DNA of 64,000 nucleotides from Clavibacter capsici (GCF_001280205.1 NZ_CP012573.1:1736001-1800000); one strand, 5' to 3'. Positions 27,837-39,949 are shown, numbered from the stretch's first letter. Translations and numbers: made by a program. Notes: a model not told the origin generated them from the letters alone.

Positions 27837-27842
27837 AGTCTA
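27837..27842 (-). promoter_or_regulatory. -10 box TAGACT, leaderless-type, hydrolase gene
   Basis: TAGACT on the minus strand with 8 nt to the ATG at 27828. Confidence 0.45.
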
Positions 27843-27903
27843 CGATCGGCGGCCGCCCCCGGCCCCGGGCGCGCCGGGCCCGTCCCGCCCGGCCCGGCGC
27901 GCC

Positions 27904-27909
27904 TAGAGT
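27904..27909 (+). promoter_or_regulatory. -10 box TAGAGT for treS
   Basis: TAGAGT 57 nt before the treS GTG, giving a leader of about 50 nt that ends in a TGAGGAGA ribosome-binding site. Confidence 0.4.
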
Positions 27910-27966
27910 TGCCCACGAGCCTTCCCGCCCCGCCGTCGACGTCCCGTCGCGCCCCTGAGGAGAACC

Positions 27967-29688
<1,722 letters not shown>

Positions 29689-29698
29689 CATCTACAGG

Positions 29699-30400
29699 AT
29701 GAGCTCCCGCTGGCACGACACCCTGGCCTCGTTCGACCTCGAGACGACGGGGGTGGACGTCGAGACCGCCCGCATCGTCACGGCGTGCATCGTCGTGCTC
29801 GACGCGGGCGGCGAGGTCCTCGAGCGGTACGACTGGCTCGCGGATCCCGGCGTCGAGATCCCCGCGGGCGCCGCCGCCATCCACGGCGTCACCACGGAGC
29901 GCGCGCGGGCGGAGGGGCGCGACGCCGCCGCCGTGGTCCTCGAGATCGTCACGACCATCCGCGAGATGTTCGCCCGCGGCCTCGCGCTCGTGGTCTACAA
30001 CGCGCCCTACGACCTCACGCTGCTCAACCGCGAGGCCGTACGGCACGGGGTGGAGCCGCTCCGCGACACGGGCCCCGTCATCGACCCGCTCGTCATCGAC
30101 AAGGCCGTGGACACCTACCGCCGCGGCAAGCGCACCCTCGCGGTCGCCGCCGAGCACTACGGCGTGCGGCTCGACGACGCGCACGACGCGGGTGCCGACG
30201 CCATCGCCGCGGGCCGCGTCGCCCAGGCCATCGTCGGGCGCTACGCCGACCAGCTCGACATCCCCGTGCTCGACCTGCACGACAGGCAGGTGGACTGGTC
30301 GCGCGTGCAGGCGGAGAGCTTCCAGGACTACATGCGCCGCACGCGCGACCCGGCGTTCACGACGTCGGGCGCCTGGCCCGAGCGGCACGTCGGATCCTGA
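29699..30400 (+). CDS. DnaQ-like 3'-5' exonuclease (DEDDh)
   Basis: A 233-residue exonuclease of the DNA polymerase III epsilon family. ExoI is SFDLETTGVD, ExoII YNAPYDLTLL and ExoIII HDAGADAIA, so the DEDDh residues are intact. It is a stand-alone proofreading/RNase-T-like domain without a GIY-YIG or polymerase part; whether it serves as replicative epsilon is not clear from sequence. The ATG at 29699 is chosen because it starts the conserved part and because TAGCAT lies 7 nt upstream. Confidence 0.86.
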   Translation: MSSRWHDTLASFDLETTGVDVETARIVTACIVVLDAGGEVLERYDWLADPGVEIPAGAAAIHGVTTERARAEGRDAAAVVLEIVTTIREMFARGLALVVYNAPYDLTLLNREAVRHGVEPLRDTGPVIDPLVIDKAVDTYRRGKRTLAVAAEHYGVRLDDAHDAGADAIAAGRVAQAIVGRYADQLDIPVLDLHDRQVDWSRVQAESFQDYMRRTRDPAFTTSGAWPERHVGS

Positions 30401-30455
30401 TCGACCGCTCCCCCGGTCCCACGTCCCGAAGGCGGGACGCTGCCGGCCGGGGACG

Positions 30456-30491
30456 ACGAAGGGCGCCCGGCCGGAGCCGGGCGCCCTTCGT
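30456..30491. terminator. Bidirectional terminator, exonuclease / rpmE2
   Basis: A perfect 16-bp stem (ACGAAGGGCGCCCGGC and its complement) around CGGA, between convergent genes, 17 nt before the rpmE2 stop side. It should work in both directions. Confidence 0.85.
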
Positions 30492-30508
30492 GCTGCAGCG
30501 GGTGGCTG

Positions 30509-30763
30509 CTACTTCTTGCCGAAGCCGGCGTAGCGCGAGTTGAACTTCTCGACGCGGCCCGCGGAGTCCATGATGCGCTGCTTGCCCGTGTAGAACGGGT
30601 GCGACTCGCTCGAGATCTCGACGTCGATGACGGGGTACGTGTTGCCGTCCTCCCACTCGATGGTCTTCGAGCTGCCCACGGTGGAGCGGGTGAGGAAGGT
30701 CGCGCCGGAGGCGAGGTCGCGGAAGACGACGGGGGCGTACTGGGGGTGGATGTCGGTCTTCAT
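30509..30763 (-). CDS. rpmE2: Ribosomal protein L31 type B (zinc-independent)
   Basis: An 84-residue bL31 of the long, cysteine-free type. It begins [16 protein letters not shown] and ends in [15 protein letters not shown]; there is no CxxC, so it binds no zinc. In many bacteria this form replaces the zinc-bound form under zinc starvation by Zur control. I see no Zur-box-like AT-rich palindrome upstream, which hints that this may be the constitutive copy here. ATG 30763 has GAAGGA upstream. Confidence 0.95.
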   Translation of the reverse strand: MKTDIHPQYAPVVFRDLASGATFLTRSTVGSSKTIEWEDGNTYPVIDVEISSESHPFYTGKQRIMDSAGRVEKFNSRYAGFGKK

Positions 30764-30838
30764 CGGGGTGTCCTTCGTCGTTTCTGGTGTCTGCGTGGGA
30801 AGCGTGGGTGCCCGGGATGATCACCGGACCAGTGGACG

Positions 30839-30844
30839 AGCCTA
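30839..30844 (-). promoter_or_regulatory. -10 box TAGGCT for rpmE2
   Basis: TAGGCT on the minus strand, about 75 nt upstream of the rpmE2 start. Confidence 0.35.
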
Positions 30845-30894
30845 CCAGACGGGGCCCGTCCGGGACAGGCGCGCCGGACGGCCGTCCGATCGGG

Positions 30895-31683
30895 TCAGCC
30901 GCGGACGGCGCGGGCCGTGAAGCGCCCGTCGTCCTGCGTGACCACGAGCTCGAGGCCGAAGGTGCGACCGAGGGTCTCCGCGGTGATCACGTCGCCGAGG
31001 GGACCGGCCGCGACGACCGCGCCGTCCCGGATCAGCAGGCCGTGCGTGAAGCCGCGCGGGATCTCCTCCACGTGGTGGGTGACCATGACGATGCCGGGCG
31101 CCTCGGGCGCCGACGCGTAGCCGCCGAGGAGCTGGAGCAGCTCCTCGCGGGCGCCGAGGTCGAGGCTCGCGGCCGGCTCGTCGAGGAGCAGGAGCTCGGG
31201 GTCGGTCATGATCGAGCGCGCGATCTGCACGCGCTTCTGCTCGCCGTCGCTCAGCGTGCCGAAGCGGCGCTGCTCGAGGTGGTCGAGGCGCCACTCCGCG
31301 AGCACGCGCTGGGCGCGGCGCACGTCGATGTCCTCGTAGTCCTCGTTCCATCGCCCGGTGACCGAGTACGCGGCGGTGAGCACCACGTCGAGCACGGTCT
31401 CGTCGGCCGGGATGCGGCGGGCCATGGCCGTGGACGCGAAGCCGATGCGCGAGCGGAGCTCGAAGACGTCGACGCGGCCGAGCTCGTGGTCGAGGACGGT
31501 TGCGGTGCCGGAAGACGGGTGCGCCATGGCCGACGCGATCTGCAGGAGGCTGGTCTTGCCCGCGCCGTTCGGGCCGAGCACGACCCAGCGCTCGTCGCCG
31601 TCGACCGTCCAGTCCACGCGGTCGAGGATGGTCGTCCCGTTCCGGACGAAGGACACTCCGGACAGGGAGAGGACATGGCTCAT
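30895..31683 (-). CDS. ABC-type ATPase (iron/molybdate-type ATP-binding protein)
   Basis: A 262-residue stand-alone ABC ATPase. Walker A is GPNGAGKTS, signature LSDGEQKRV, Walker B LLLLDEPAASLD, switch His in VTHHVEE. The sequence IPRGFTHGLLIRDGAVVAAGP is like YlmA/ModF-type proteins. No permease or binding-protein gene is adjacent, so its transport partner, if any, is elsewhere. The ATG at 31683 is 7 nt after a TAGACT box: probably leaderless. Confidence 0.86.
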   Translation of the reverse strand: MSHVLSLSGVSFVRNGTTILDRVDWTVDGDERWVVLGPNGAGKTSLLQIASAMAHPSSGTATVLDHELGRVDVFELRSRIGFASTAMARRIPADETVLDVVLTAAYSVTGRWNEDYEDIDVRRAQRVLAEWRLDHLEQRRFGTLSDGEQKRVQIARSIMTDPELLLLDEPAASLDLGAREELLQLLGGYASAPEAPGIVMVTHHVEEIPRGFTHGLLIRDGAVVAAGPLGDVITAETLGRTFGLELVVTQDDGRFTARAVRG

Positions 31684-31690
31684 GCCGCCG

Positions 31691-31696
31691 AGTCTA
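31691..31696 (-). promoter_or_regulatory. -10 box TAGACT, leaderless-type, ABC ATPase gene
   Basis: TAGACT on the minus strand, 7 nt before the ATG at 31683; no ribosome-binding site. Confidence 0.5.
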
Positions 31697-31737
31697 CCGG
31701 CCCGGATCCCGCGCGCAGCCCGCGCGGGAGAGGCGGG

Positions 31738-32922
31738 TCAGCGCAGGATCGACGCGTAGATCGCCTCGGTCTGGCGGGCGATCCGGTCCCAGCCGAACTC
31801 GCGCTCGGCGCGCACCCGGCCGGCCTCGCCCATGCGGCGCGCGGCGTCCGGATCCGCCACGACCTCGGTGAGCGCGGCCGCGAGGTCGCGGACGAAGCGC
31901 TCGGGGTCGGTGGGCGTGCCCGTGCCGTCCGTCGCCTGGTCGATGGGGACGAGGCGGCCGGTCACGCCGTCGTCGACGACCTCGGGGATCCCGCCCGTGG
32001 CGGTGCCCACGACGGGCGCGCCGCACGCCATGGCCTCGAGGTTGACGATGCCGAGCGGCTCGTAGACCGACGGGCACACGAAGACGGTGCCGGCGGTGAG
32101 GACGGCCGACAGCTCGCGACGCGGCAGGAGCCGGTCGATCCAGACGACGCCCGAGCGCTCCTCCTGGAGGCCGCGGACGAGGGCCGTGACCTCCTCCATG
32201 ATCTGCGGGGTGTCGGGCGCTCCCGCGCACAGCACCATCTGGACGTCGGCGGGCAGCAGGGCGGCCGCGCGCAGGAGGTAGGGCAGGCCCTTCTGGCGCG
32301 TGATGCGGCCGACGAAGACGACCGAGGGCCGCTGCGGGTCGATGCCGAGCGAGCGCACGAGGTCGTCGTCGTGGACCGGTGCCCACGCCTCGAGGTCGAT
32401 GCCGTTGTAGACCGTGTGCACGCGGGCCTCGTCCAGCGCGGGGTACGAGCGGAGGATGTCGCGCTTCATGCCGTCGCTGACCGCGATGACGGCGTCGGCC
32501 GCCTCGTAGGCCGTGCGCTCGATCCAGCTGGAGACGCGGTACCCGCCGCCCAGCTGCTCGGCCTTCCACGGGCGCAGCGGCTCGAGGCTGTGCGCGGTGA
32601 CGACGTGCGGGATCCCGTGCAGCATCGAGGCGACGTGGCCCGCGTGGTTCGCGTACCAGGTGTGCGAGTGGACGACGTCGGCGCCCGCCACGTCGCTCGC
32701 GATGGCGAGGTCGACGGCCATGGTCTGCAGCGTGGCGTTGGCGCCCGCGAGCTCCGACGGGACGGGATAGGAGAAGACGCCGGGCTCGTCGCGCGGCGCC
32801 CCGAAGGCGCGGACGACGACCTCGGTCAGCTGCCGCATCGCCTTCACGAGCTCCGTGACGTGGACCCCGGCACCCCCGTAGACCTCGGGCGGATACTCCT
32901 TGGTGATCACGTCTGCTCGCAT
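31738..32922 (-). CDS. glgA: Glycogen synthase, actinobacterial GT4 type (GlgA/GlgM)
   Basis: A 394-residue GT-B enzyme. It has [22 protein letters not shown] at the N-terminus and [26 protein letters not shown] with the EX7E Glu pair. It belongs to the GT4 group (Rv1212c-like) rather than the GT5 GlgA; the mycobacterial enzyme uses ADP-glucose and glucose-1-phosphate to make maltose-1-phosphate (GlgM), so either glycogen elongation or M1P synthesis is possible here. The start at ATG 32922 is 7 nt after TAGCGT, so leaderless; a longer upstream frame is not supported. Divergent from glgC, which supplies ADP-glucose. Confidence 0.9.
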   Translation of the reverse strand: MRADVITKEYPPEVYGGAGVHVTELVKAMRQLTEVVVRAFGAPRDEPGVFSYPVPSELAGANATLQTMAVDLAIASDVAGADVVHSHTWYANHAGHVASMLHGIPHVVTAHSLEPLRPWKAEQLGGGYRVSSWIERTAYEAADAVIAVSDGMKRDILRSYPALDEARVHTVYNGIDLEAWAPVHDDDLVRSLGIDPQRPSVVFVGRITRQKGLPYLLRAAALLPADVQMVLCAGAPDTPQIMEEVTALVRGLQEERSGVVWIDRLLPRRELSAVLTAGTVFVCPSVYEPLGIVNLEAMACGAPVVGTATGGIPEVVDDGVTGRLVPIDQATDGTGTPTDPERFVRDLAAALTEVVADPDAARRMGEAGRVRAEREFGWDRIARQTEAIYASILR

Positions 32923-32929
32923 TCGTCGA

Positions 32930-32935
32930 ACGCTA
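32930..32935 (-). promoter_or_regulatory. -10 box TAGCGT, leaderless-type, glgA
   Basis: TAGCGT on the minus strand, 7 nt before the ATG at 32922. Confidence 0.5.
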
Positions 32936-32956
32936 GTACATGCCCCGCGGTGCATC

Positions 32957-32962
32957 TACGCT
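32957..32962 (+). promoter_or_regulatory. -10 box TACGCT, leaderless-type, glgC
   Basis: TACGCT followed by 6 nt and then the ATG at 32969. It lies only 21 bp from the glgA -10 box of the opposite strand, so the two promoters overlap in the polymerase footprint. Confidence 0.5.
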
Positions 32963-32968
32963 GGGACG

Positions 32969-34210
32969 ATGGCATCGAAGAAGATCTTTGGAATCGTGCT
33001 CGCCGGCGGCGAGGGCAAGAGGCTCATGCCGCTCACCGCGGACCGCGCCAAGCCCGCCGTCCCGTTCGGCGGCCAGTACCGGCTCATCGACTTCGCGCTC
33101 TCCAACCTCATCAACTCGGGGCTGACCCAGATCGTGGTGCTGACGCAGTACAAGTCGCACTCGCTCGACCGCCACGTGTCCCAGACCTGGCGCCTCAACC
33201 AGATGCTGAACTCGTACATCGCGTCGGTGCCCGCCCAGCAGCGGCTCGGCAAGCGCTGGTTCAGCGGCTCGGCCGACGCGATCCTGCAGAGCCTCAACCT
33301 CATCAACGACGAGAAGCCCGACATCGTCGTCGTGGTCGGCGCCGACCACGTGTACCGCATGGACTTCAGCCAGATGATCGACGCGCACATCGCGTCGGGC
33401 CGCGGCACGACGGTGGCCGCCATCCGCCAGCCCATCGAGCTCGCCGACCAGTTCGGCGTCATCGACGTGGATCCCGCGAACCCCGCCGGCATCCGCGCCT
33501 TCCTCGAGAAGCCGAAGGACCCGGTCGGCCTCGACGACTCCCCCGGCGAGGTGCTCGCCTCGATGGGCAACTACGTCTTCGACACCGACCAGCTCATCGA
33601 CGCGGTGCGCCGCGACGGCGAGAACCCGGAGTCCGCGCACGACATGGGCGGCGACATCGTCCCGTGGTTCGTGGAGCAGGGCAACGCGGGCGTCTACGAC
33701 CTCAACCGCAACGAGGTGCCCGGCGCCAACGACCGCGACCGGTACTACTGGCGCGACGTCGGCACCATCGAGTCGTTCTTCGACGCGCACCAGGACCTCA
33801 TCTCGGCGCTGCCGGTGTTCAACCTCTACAACAAGGACTGGCCGATCTTCAGCCAGCAGCTCAACAGCCCGCCCGCGAAGTTCGTCCGCGACGCGCAGGG
33901 CAACACGGGCACGATGATCGACTCGATCACCTCGCTCGGCGGCGTCATCAGCGGCGCCCACGTCGAGCGCAGCGTGCTCGGGCCGTGGGTCATCGCGGAG
34001 TCGGGTGCGCGCATCGTCGACTCGATCGTCTTCGACAAGGTGCACATCGGGGCGGGAGCCGTCATCACGCGCGCCATCCTCGACAAGGACGTGGAGGTGG
34101 AGCCCGGCGCGACCGTCGGCGTCGACCACGACCGCGACCGGGCCCGCGGCTACACGGTCACCGAGGGCGGGATCACCGTCGTGGGCAAGGGCGTGCGCGT
34201 CACCCCGTGA
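32969..34210 (+). CDS. glgC: Glucose-1-phosphate adenylyltransferase GlgC
   Basis: GlgC makes ADP-glucose from ATP and glucose-1-phosphate. The 413-residue protein has the nucleotidyl loop [26 protein letters not shown] (residues 9-34), the Asp-containing [28 protein letters not shown], and a C-terminal left-handed beta-helix (after about 300: [15 protein letters not shown]...). The ATG at 32969 has no ribosome-binding site and is 6 nt from the -10 box. It is divergent from glgA and overlaps serB by GTGA. Confidence 0.95.
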   Translation: MASKKIFGIVLAGGEGKRLMPLTADRAKPAVPFGGQYRLIDFALSNLINSGLTQIVVLTQYKSHSLDRHVSQTWRLNQMLNSYIASVPAQQRLGKRWFSGSADAILQSLNLINDEKPDIVVVVGADHVYRMDFSQMIDAHIASGRGTTVAAIRQPIELADQFGVIDVDPANPAGIRAFLEKPKDPVGLDDSPGEVLASMGNYVFDTDQLIDAVRRDGENPESAHDMGGDIVPWFVEQGNAGVYDLNRNEVPGANDRDRYYWRDVGTIESFFDAHQDLISALPVFNLYNKDWPIFSQQLNSPPAKFVRDAQGNTGTMIDSITSLGGVISGAHVERSVLGPWVIAESGARIVDSIVFDKVHIGAGAVITRAILDKDVEVEPGATVGVDHDRDRARGYTVTEGGITVVGKGVRVTP

Positions 34211-34896
34211 GCGCCGTCCTCCCCCTGACGCCGCCGCCCACCACGGCGGCGCGCGCGCTGCCCCGGATGCTCGTCGTGCTCGACGTCGACTCGACCCTCA
34301 TCGAGGACGAGGCCATCGAGCTGCTCGCCGCCGAGGCCGGATCGCTCGACGAGGTCGCCGCGGTCACCGACCGGGCGATGCGCGGCGAGCTCGACTTCGC
34401 CGAGAGCCTGCGTTCGCGGGTGGCCACGCTCCGGGGCCTGCCCGACGCGGTGCACGCCGCGGTCGGCGCGCGGATCCGCCTCACGCCCGGCGCGGAGCGG
34501 CTGGTCGAGGGCCTCCACGCCGCGGGCCATGTCGTCGCCGTCGTCTCCGGCGGGTTCCACGAGCTGCTGGATCCGCTGGCGGAGCGCCTGGGCCTCGACC
34601 GCTGGCGCGCCAACCGGCTCGAGTCGGACGCGGGCCGCCTCACGGGGCGCGTCACGGGTCCCGTCATCGACGCCGCGGCCAAGCGCGCCGCCGTCGAGGA
34701 GTGGAGCGCGGAGCTCGGCATCCCGCTCGCCCGGGTGGTCGCCGTCGGAGACGGCGCCAACGACCTGGAGATGATGGCGGTCGCCGGGCTCTCCGTCGCC
34801 TTCGACGCCAAGCCCGCCGTCCGGACGCGCGCCGACGTGTGCGTCGACCGGCGCGACCTCGCGCAGGTCCTCGCGCTCCTCGGCCTCCCCCGCTGA
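34207..34896 (+). CDS. serB: Phosphoserine phosphatase SerB
   Basis: SerB removes phosphate from phosphoserine, the last step of serine synthesis. The 229-residue HAD enzyme has [12 protein letters not shown] (nucleophile Asp in DVDST), VVSGGF (motif II), Lys in [10 protein letters not shown] and [10 protein letters not shown] (motif III/IV). It lacks the N-terminal ACT domains of the larger SerB forms. The GTG at 34207 overlaps the glgC stop, so it is co-translated with glgC although the pathways are different. Confidence 0.91.
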   Translation: MSAVLPLTPPPTTAARALPRMLVVLDVDSTLIEDEAIELLAAEAGSLDEVAAVTDRAMRGELDFAESLRSRVATLRGLPDAVHAAVGARIRLTPGAERLVEGLHAAGHVVAVVSGGFHELLDPLAERLGLDRWRANRLESDAGRLTGRVTGPVIDAAAKRAAVEEWSAELGIPLARVVAVGDGANDLEMMAVAGLSVAFDAKPAVRTRADVCVDRRDLAQVLALLGLPR

Positions 34897-34921
34897 CGCG
34901 GCGCGCCACCGGGCGGGCGGC

Positions 34922-35878
34922 TCAGCCCGAGACGACGGCGCGGGCGATGGCCGCGAGCTGCGCGATGTTCGCCGGCATCCGCTCGCGCTCCGACGGCAGG
35001 CTCGCGAGATGCGTGACGTTGTCGAGGTACGCCAGGAAGATGAACGCGCCGAAGCGCTCGTCCGGCACGCCCGTGCTGCCGCCCGCCGCCGTGTAGGCCC
35101 GGTGGAACTGGGCGCGCTGCCGAGGCGCGAGGTACATGATCGCGGCGGCCACGTCCAGGCCGGCCGGGCCCAGCCCGCAGCGGTCGAAGTCGATCACGGA
35201 GACGCCGTCCGGACCCTGGATGAGGTTCCCCGGGTGGTAGTCCCCGTGCACCATGATCGGCGGGCCCGCATCCGCCAGCGTCGCGCGCAGCTCCTCGACG
35301 GCGCCGGCGATCGCGTCCGCGGTGGAGCCGTCGGCCATGATCCCCGGGTACCCCTCCACCAGCCGCTCGAGCCGCGTGCTCGCGTAGTCGGCGTCGTAGC
35401 GGCGACGCTGGCCGGCGAGGGCGACGGCCTCGGGATCCGCGCCCGCGGCGTGCAGCGCGGCCAGCGTCTCGGCGAACGGTCCGGCGTCGGACGACGCGGG
35501 CAGGCTGCTCAGCATCTCGCCGTCGTGCCAGGTGAGGAGGCTCGCCAGGCGGCGCTCCACGCGCGCCCCGGAGTCGTCGACGACGGCGCGGCGGAGACCC
35601 ACCTCGTCGTCGTCCGGGACCGGCACGTCGACGGCGGCGGTCCAGGATCCGTCGCGCGTGCGCTGCGGGACGGGCACGGACGGCCCGCCGCCGGACGCCA
35701 GCATGGCGAGCCACTCGAGCTCGAGGTCGATCTCGTGCTGCTTCCGCCGCGCCACGTGCAGGCGCAGCAGGAAGCGGGATCCGCCGTCGACGTCGACGCG
35801 GTACGCGTGGTTGTGCGTGGCCCCCAGCTCGGTGAGCGCGGCGGGACCGGGATCCCAGGCCGCCAGGAGGTCGGACAC
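34922..35878 (-). CDS. Aminoglycoside/choline-kinase-like phosphotransferase
   Basis: A 318-residue protein-kinase-fold phosphotransferase (APH family). The catalytic loop is VHGDYHPGNL (HxDxxxxN) and the metal Asp is in IDFDRCGLG. Its N-terminus contains FLLRLHVARRKQHEIDLELEWL with the ATP-binding Lys-like region. It resembles the SrkA/HSK2/choline kinase group more than a resistance enzyme, so no drug resistance should be inferred. GTG 35878 start. It lies 23 nt after fabG on the same strand. Confidence 0.85.
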   Translation of the reverse strand: MSDLLAAWDPGPAALTELGATHNHAYRVDVDGGSRFLLRLHVARRKQHEIDLELEWLAMLASGGGPSVPVPQRTRDGSWTAAVDVPVPDDDEVGLRRAVVDDSGARVERRLASLLTWHDGEMLSSLPASSDAGPFAETLAALHAAGADPEAVALAGQRRRYDADYASTRLERLVEGYPGIMADGSTADAIAGAVEELRATLADAGPPIMVHGDYHPGNLIQGPDGVSVIDFDRCGLGPAGLDVAAAIMYLAPRQRAQFHRAYTAAGGSTGVPDERFGAFIFLAYLDNVTHLASLPSERERMPANIAQLAAIARAVVSG

Positions 35879-35901
35879 GGCGCTCTCCCCGACGGCGGGC
35901 G

Positions 35902-36612
35902 TCAGTGGCCCATGCCGAGGCCGCCGTCGACGGGGATGACGGCGCCGGAGATGTACGCGGCCTCGTCGGAGGAGATCCAGGCGACGACGCCCGCGACCTC
36001 CGCGGCGGTGCCGTAGCGGCCCGCCGGGATGGACCTCTTGTACTCCGCCGCGGTCGCCTCGGGCAGCTCGGCCGTCATGTCGGTCTCGATGAAGCCGGGC
36101 GCGACGACGTTCGCCGTGATGCCGCGGCCGCCGAGCTCGCGCGTGACCGACCGGGCGAGGCCCACGAGTCCGCTCTTCGAGGCCGCGTAGTTGACCTGGC
36201 CGCCGGAGCCGTAGAGGCCCACGACGCTGGAGATGAGGACGATGCGCCCGAAGCGCGCCTTGAGCATGCCCTTCGACGCGCGCTTGACGACGCGGAAGGC
36301 GCCGCCGAGGTTGGTGTCGACGACCTCGGTGAAGTCGTCGTCGCTCATCCGCATCATGAGGGTGTCGCGCGTGATGCCCGCGTTGGCGACCACGACCTCG
36401 ACGGGACCGTAGGCGGCCTCGACCTCGGTGAACGCGGCGTCGACGGACGCGGCGTCGGTCACGTCGGCGCGCACCGTGAGGCTGCCCGCGGGTCCCTCGC
36501 CGGAGCGCGCGGTGACGGCGACGCGGTGCCCCCGGCGCACCATCTCCTCGGCGATCGCGAAGCCGATCCCCCTGTTGCCTCCGGTGACGACGACGGTGCG
36601 TGCGGTGCTCAT
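35902..36612 (-). CDS. fabG: 3-oxoacyl-ACP reductase FabG
   Basis: A 236-residue NADPH-dependent short-chain dehydrogenase that reduces beta-ketoacyl-ACP in fatty-acid elongation. It has TGGNRGIG (residues 10-17), NAG, the catalytic ISSVVG Ser, the YAASK Tyr/Lys, and PGFIETDMT. This matches FabG1/MabA of actinobacteria better than generic SDRs. ATG 36612 has GGGAAGG upstream; the open frame continues 39 codons upstream but without protein-like sequence. In other actinobacteria fabG1 is next to inhA; here inhA is not adjacent. Confidence 0.9.
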   Translation of the reverse strand: MSTARTVVVTGGNRGIGFAIAEEMVRRGHRVAVTARSGEGPAGSLTVRADVTDAASVDAAFTEVEAAYGPVEVVVANAGITRDTLMMRMSDDDFTEVVDTNLGGAFRVVKRASKGMLKARFGRIVLISSVVGLYGSGGQVNYAASKSGLVGLARSVTRELGGRGITANVVAPGFIETDMTAELPEATAAEYKRSIPAGRYGTAAEVAGVVAWISSDEAAYISGAVIPVDGGLGMGH

Positions 36613-36658
36613 GGGGGACCTTCCCTTACGGCTTGGAGGGGGCTGGCGGACTCGGACG

Positions 36659-36664
36659 AGCCTA
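36659..36664 (-). promoter_or_regulatory. -10 box TAGGCT for fabG
   Basis: TAGGCT on the minus strand, 46 nt before the fabG ATG, in the 119-bp spacer with the DUF3099 gene. Confidence 0.35.
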
Positions 36665-36678
36665 TCGGTGGCGCGGCG

Positions 36679-36684
36679 TACCCT
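36679..36684 (+). promoter_or_regulatory. -10 box TACCCT for the DUF3099 gene
   Basis: TACCCT, 47 nt before the ATG at 36732. It sits 14 bp from the fabG -10 box on the other strand, so the two promoters nearly abut. Confidence 0.35.
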
Positions 36685-36731
36685 GGTCTCGATGGGGCGC
36701 GCGACGCGCCCTCGAAGGACGCCATCCACCC

Positions 36732-37211
36732 ATGCCAGCCCCGCAGCAGTCGGTCACCAGCCTCCCCCGGTCCCCGCAGGAGGACCGCCATGCCCGCATG
36801 GTCAAGTACACGATCGCCATGACCATCCGCATGGTCTGCATCCTGTCCTGCCTCTTCCTCCAGGGCTGGTGGCTGGCCGTCGCCGCCGTGGGCGCGGTCG
36901 TCCTGCCGTACTTCGCCGTCATCCTCGCGAACGTCGGCGGAAACCAGGGCACGGCGGTCGAGCGGCCGGGCGGCGTCGTGGTCGTGTCCGCGCGGCACTC
37001 CGGCTTCCCGCCGCCGGCCGAGCCGTACACGCCGGCGGAGCCGTACGCGCCTGCGCCGTCCGATCCGCGCATGTCCTCGGAGCCGTTCACGATGCCCGAG
37101 TCGTTCACCACGTACGAGACGGGCCGGGGTCCCGGCGCCACGGGCCCCGCCGACAGCCGACCGGGAACCGCGGGCGACGTCCCGTCCCCCGGCTCCCCGG
37201 GAGCGGCGTGA
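36732..37211 (+). CDS. DUF3099-family membrane protein
   Basis: A 159-residue actinobacterial protein of unknown function. After a polar start it has two closely spaced hydrophobic helices (about residues 27-43 and 45-63; VKYTIAMTIRMVCILSCLFL and WWLAVAAVGAVVLPYFAVIL), then a long Pro/Glu/Thr-rich tail of about 90 residues (repeats like AEPYTPAEPYAP) that is probably disordered. The ATG at 36732 has AAGGA 12 nt upstream. The stop overlaps the next gene by 4 bp. The chain DUF3099 - small Cys protein - SURF1 is translated as a unit. Confidence 0.8.
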   Translation: MPAPQQSVTSLPRSPQEDRHARMVKYTIAMTIRMVCILSCLFLQGWWLAVAAVGAVVLPYFAVILANVGGNQGTAVERPGGVVVVSARHSGFPPPAEPYTPAEPYAPAPSDPRMSSEPFTMPESFTTYETGRGPGATGPADSRPGTAGDVPSPGSPGAA

Positions 37212-37465
37212 GCGGCCTCGCGTCTTGGGGCCTCGGATCCGCGGGGCCGTCCGCCGACATGGTGGAGTGCTCGCGCGCGGGCTGCCGTGAGGACGCCGCG
37301 TGGCGGGTCGAGTGGCGGAACCCGCGCATCCACACGCCCGACCGCGTGAAGACGTGGACCGCGTGCGACGAGCACGTGGGATTCCTGCGCGAGTTCCTCG
37401 CGGGTCGCGACTTCCCCGTCCGCGTCGCCGCCATCGACGCACCCGTCGAGGGGGCCATCGCGTGA
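37208..37465 (+). CDS. Small Cys/His protein, possible zinc-binding, unknown function
   Basis: An 85-residue protein with no assigned function. It has Cys21-x4-Cys26 and Cys53-x2-His56 in a compact arrangement (VECSRAGCREDAAWRVEW ... TWTACDEHVGFLREFL) that could bind one zinc ion. It overlaps its upstream (DUF3099) and downstream (SURF1) neighbours by GTGA, so it is probably made in step with them. Conserved small proteins of this look are found next to SURF1 in relatives, and a link with oxidase maturation is an inference only. Confidence 0.7.
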   Translation: MSGLASWGLGSAGPSADMVECSRAGCREDAAWRVEWRNPRIHTPDRVKTWTACDEHVGFLREFLAGRDFPVRVAAIDAPVEGAIA

Positions 37466-38307
37466 GCCGCTGGCGCTTCGTGCTCAACCGCCGCTGGGCC
37501 GGCTACCTCCTGGTGGCCGTGGTCTTCTCCATCGCGTGCGTGCTCCTCAGCCACTGGCAGTTCGCGCGCCGCGACGAGGCCCTCGCGGAGATCGCCAAGG
37601 TCGAGGACAACTGGGACCGCGCGCCGCAGCCGGTCGACCAGGTGCTCGGCGACACCTCGTCCTACGTCGACACGCAGAAGTGGACGCCCGTCACCATCAC
37701 CGGCACCTACCTGGTCGACCAGCAGCTGCTCGCGCGAAACCGCCCCTTCAACGGGCAGCCCGGCTTCGAGGTGCTGACTCCGCTCCGGCTGGAGGACGGC
37801 CGCGTCTTCGTCGTCGATCGCGGGTGGGTGCCCATCGGCAACTCGCAGGACTCCCCCGACTCCGTCCCCGCGCCGCCGGCCGGCGAGGTCACCGTGACGG
37901 CGCGGCTCAAGGCGGGCGAGCCGGAGCTGCCGGGGCGCTCGGCACCCGACGGGCAGATCGCCACCGTGAACCTGCCCGACATCGCGGAGCGGGTGGGATC
38001 TCCCACGTTCACGGGCGCGTACGGGCTGCTCGTCTCCGAGGATCCCGCCCCCGCGGACGCCGCGCCGTTCGCGACCCCGCGTCCCGAGGAGGACGAGGGC
38101 CCGCACCTCTCCTACGCGTTCCAGTGGATCGTCTTCGCGATCATCGCGTTCGTGGGGCTCGGCGTGGCCATCCGCAACGAGTACCGCATCATCAACGCCG
38201 ACGATCCCGAGGAGCAGGACCGCGAGCGGGCCCGGCAGGCCAAGCGCGCGCGGAAGCAGCCCTCGGACGCCGACGTCGAGGACCGGATCCTCGACGACGC
38301 GCGCTGA
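37462..38307 (+). CDS. SURF1-family cytochrome oxidase maturation protein
   Basis: A 281-residue membrane protein with two helices, one near the N-terminus (about 12-31, AGYLLVAVVFSIACVLL) and one near the C-terminus (about 218-238, YAFQWIVFAIIAFVGLGVAI), with a large domain between them, the SURF1/Shy1 layout. Conserved WQ(F)xRRDEAL and DRGWVPIG are visible. It helps insert heme a into cytochrome c oxidase; ctaA and ctaB, which make heme a, lie about 6 kb away. GTG start overlapping the previous stop. Only 15 bp separate it from the convergent ABC-F gene. Confidence 0.9.
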   Translation: MSRWRFVLNRRWAGYLLVAVVFSIACVLLSHWQFARRDEALAEIAKVEDNWDRAPQPVDQVLGDTSSYVDTQKWTPVTITGTYLVDQQLLARNRPFNGQPGFEVLTPLRLEDGRVFVVDRGWVPIGNSQDSPDSVPAPPAGEVTVTARLKAGEPELPGRSAPDGQIATVNLPDIAERVGSPTFTGAYGLLVSEDPAPADAAPFATPRPEEDEGPHLSYAFQWIVFAIIAFVGLGVAIRNEYRIINADDPEEQDRERARQAKRARKQPSDADVEDRILDDAR

Positions 38308-38322
38308 TCGGCGCCGGCGCGG

Positions 38323-39921
<1,599 letters not shown>

Positions 39922-39949
39922 GGTGAGAGGTCCTTCTGGTCAGGGGATG

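Noticed and set aside
30787-34206. 1369-codon plus-strand frame, upstream part
   Set aside because: Only its last part is real (serB, from GTG 34207); the rest is antisense to glgA and the ABC ATPase or out of frame with glgC.
34922-35878. Aminoglycoside resistance gene
   Set aside because: Only the general phosphotransferase fold is seen; the sequence and housekeeping context do not support drug resistance.
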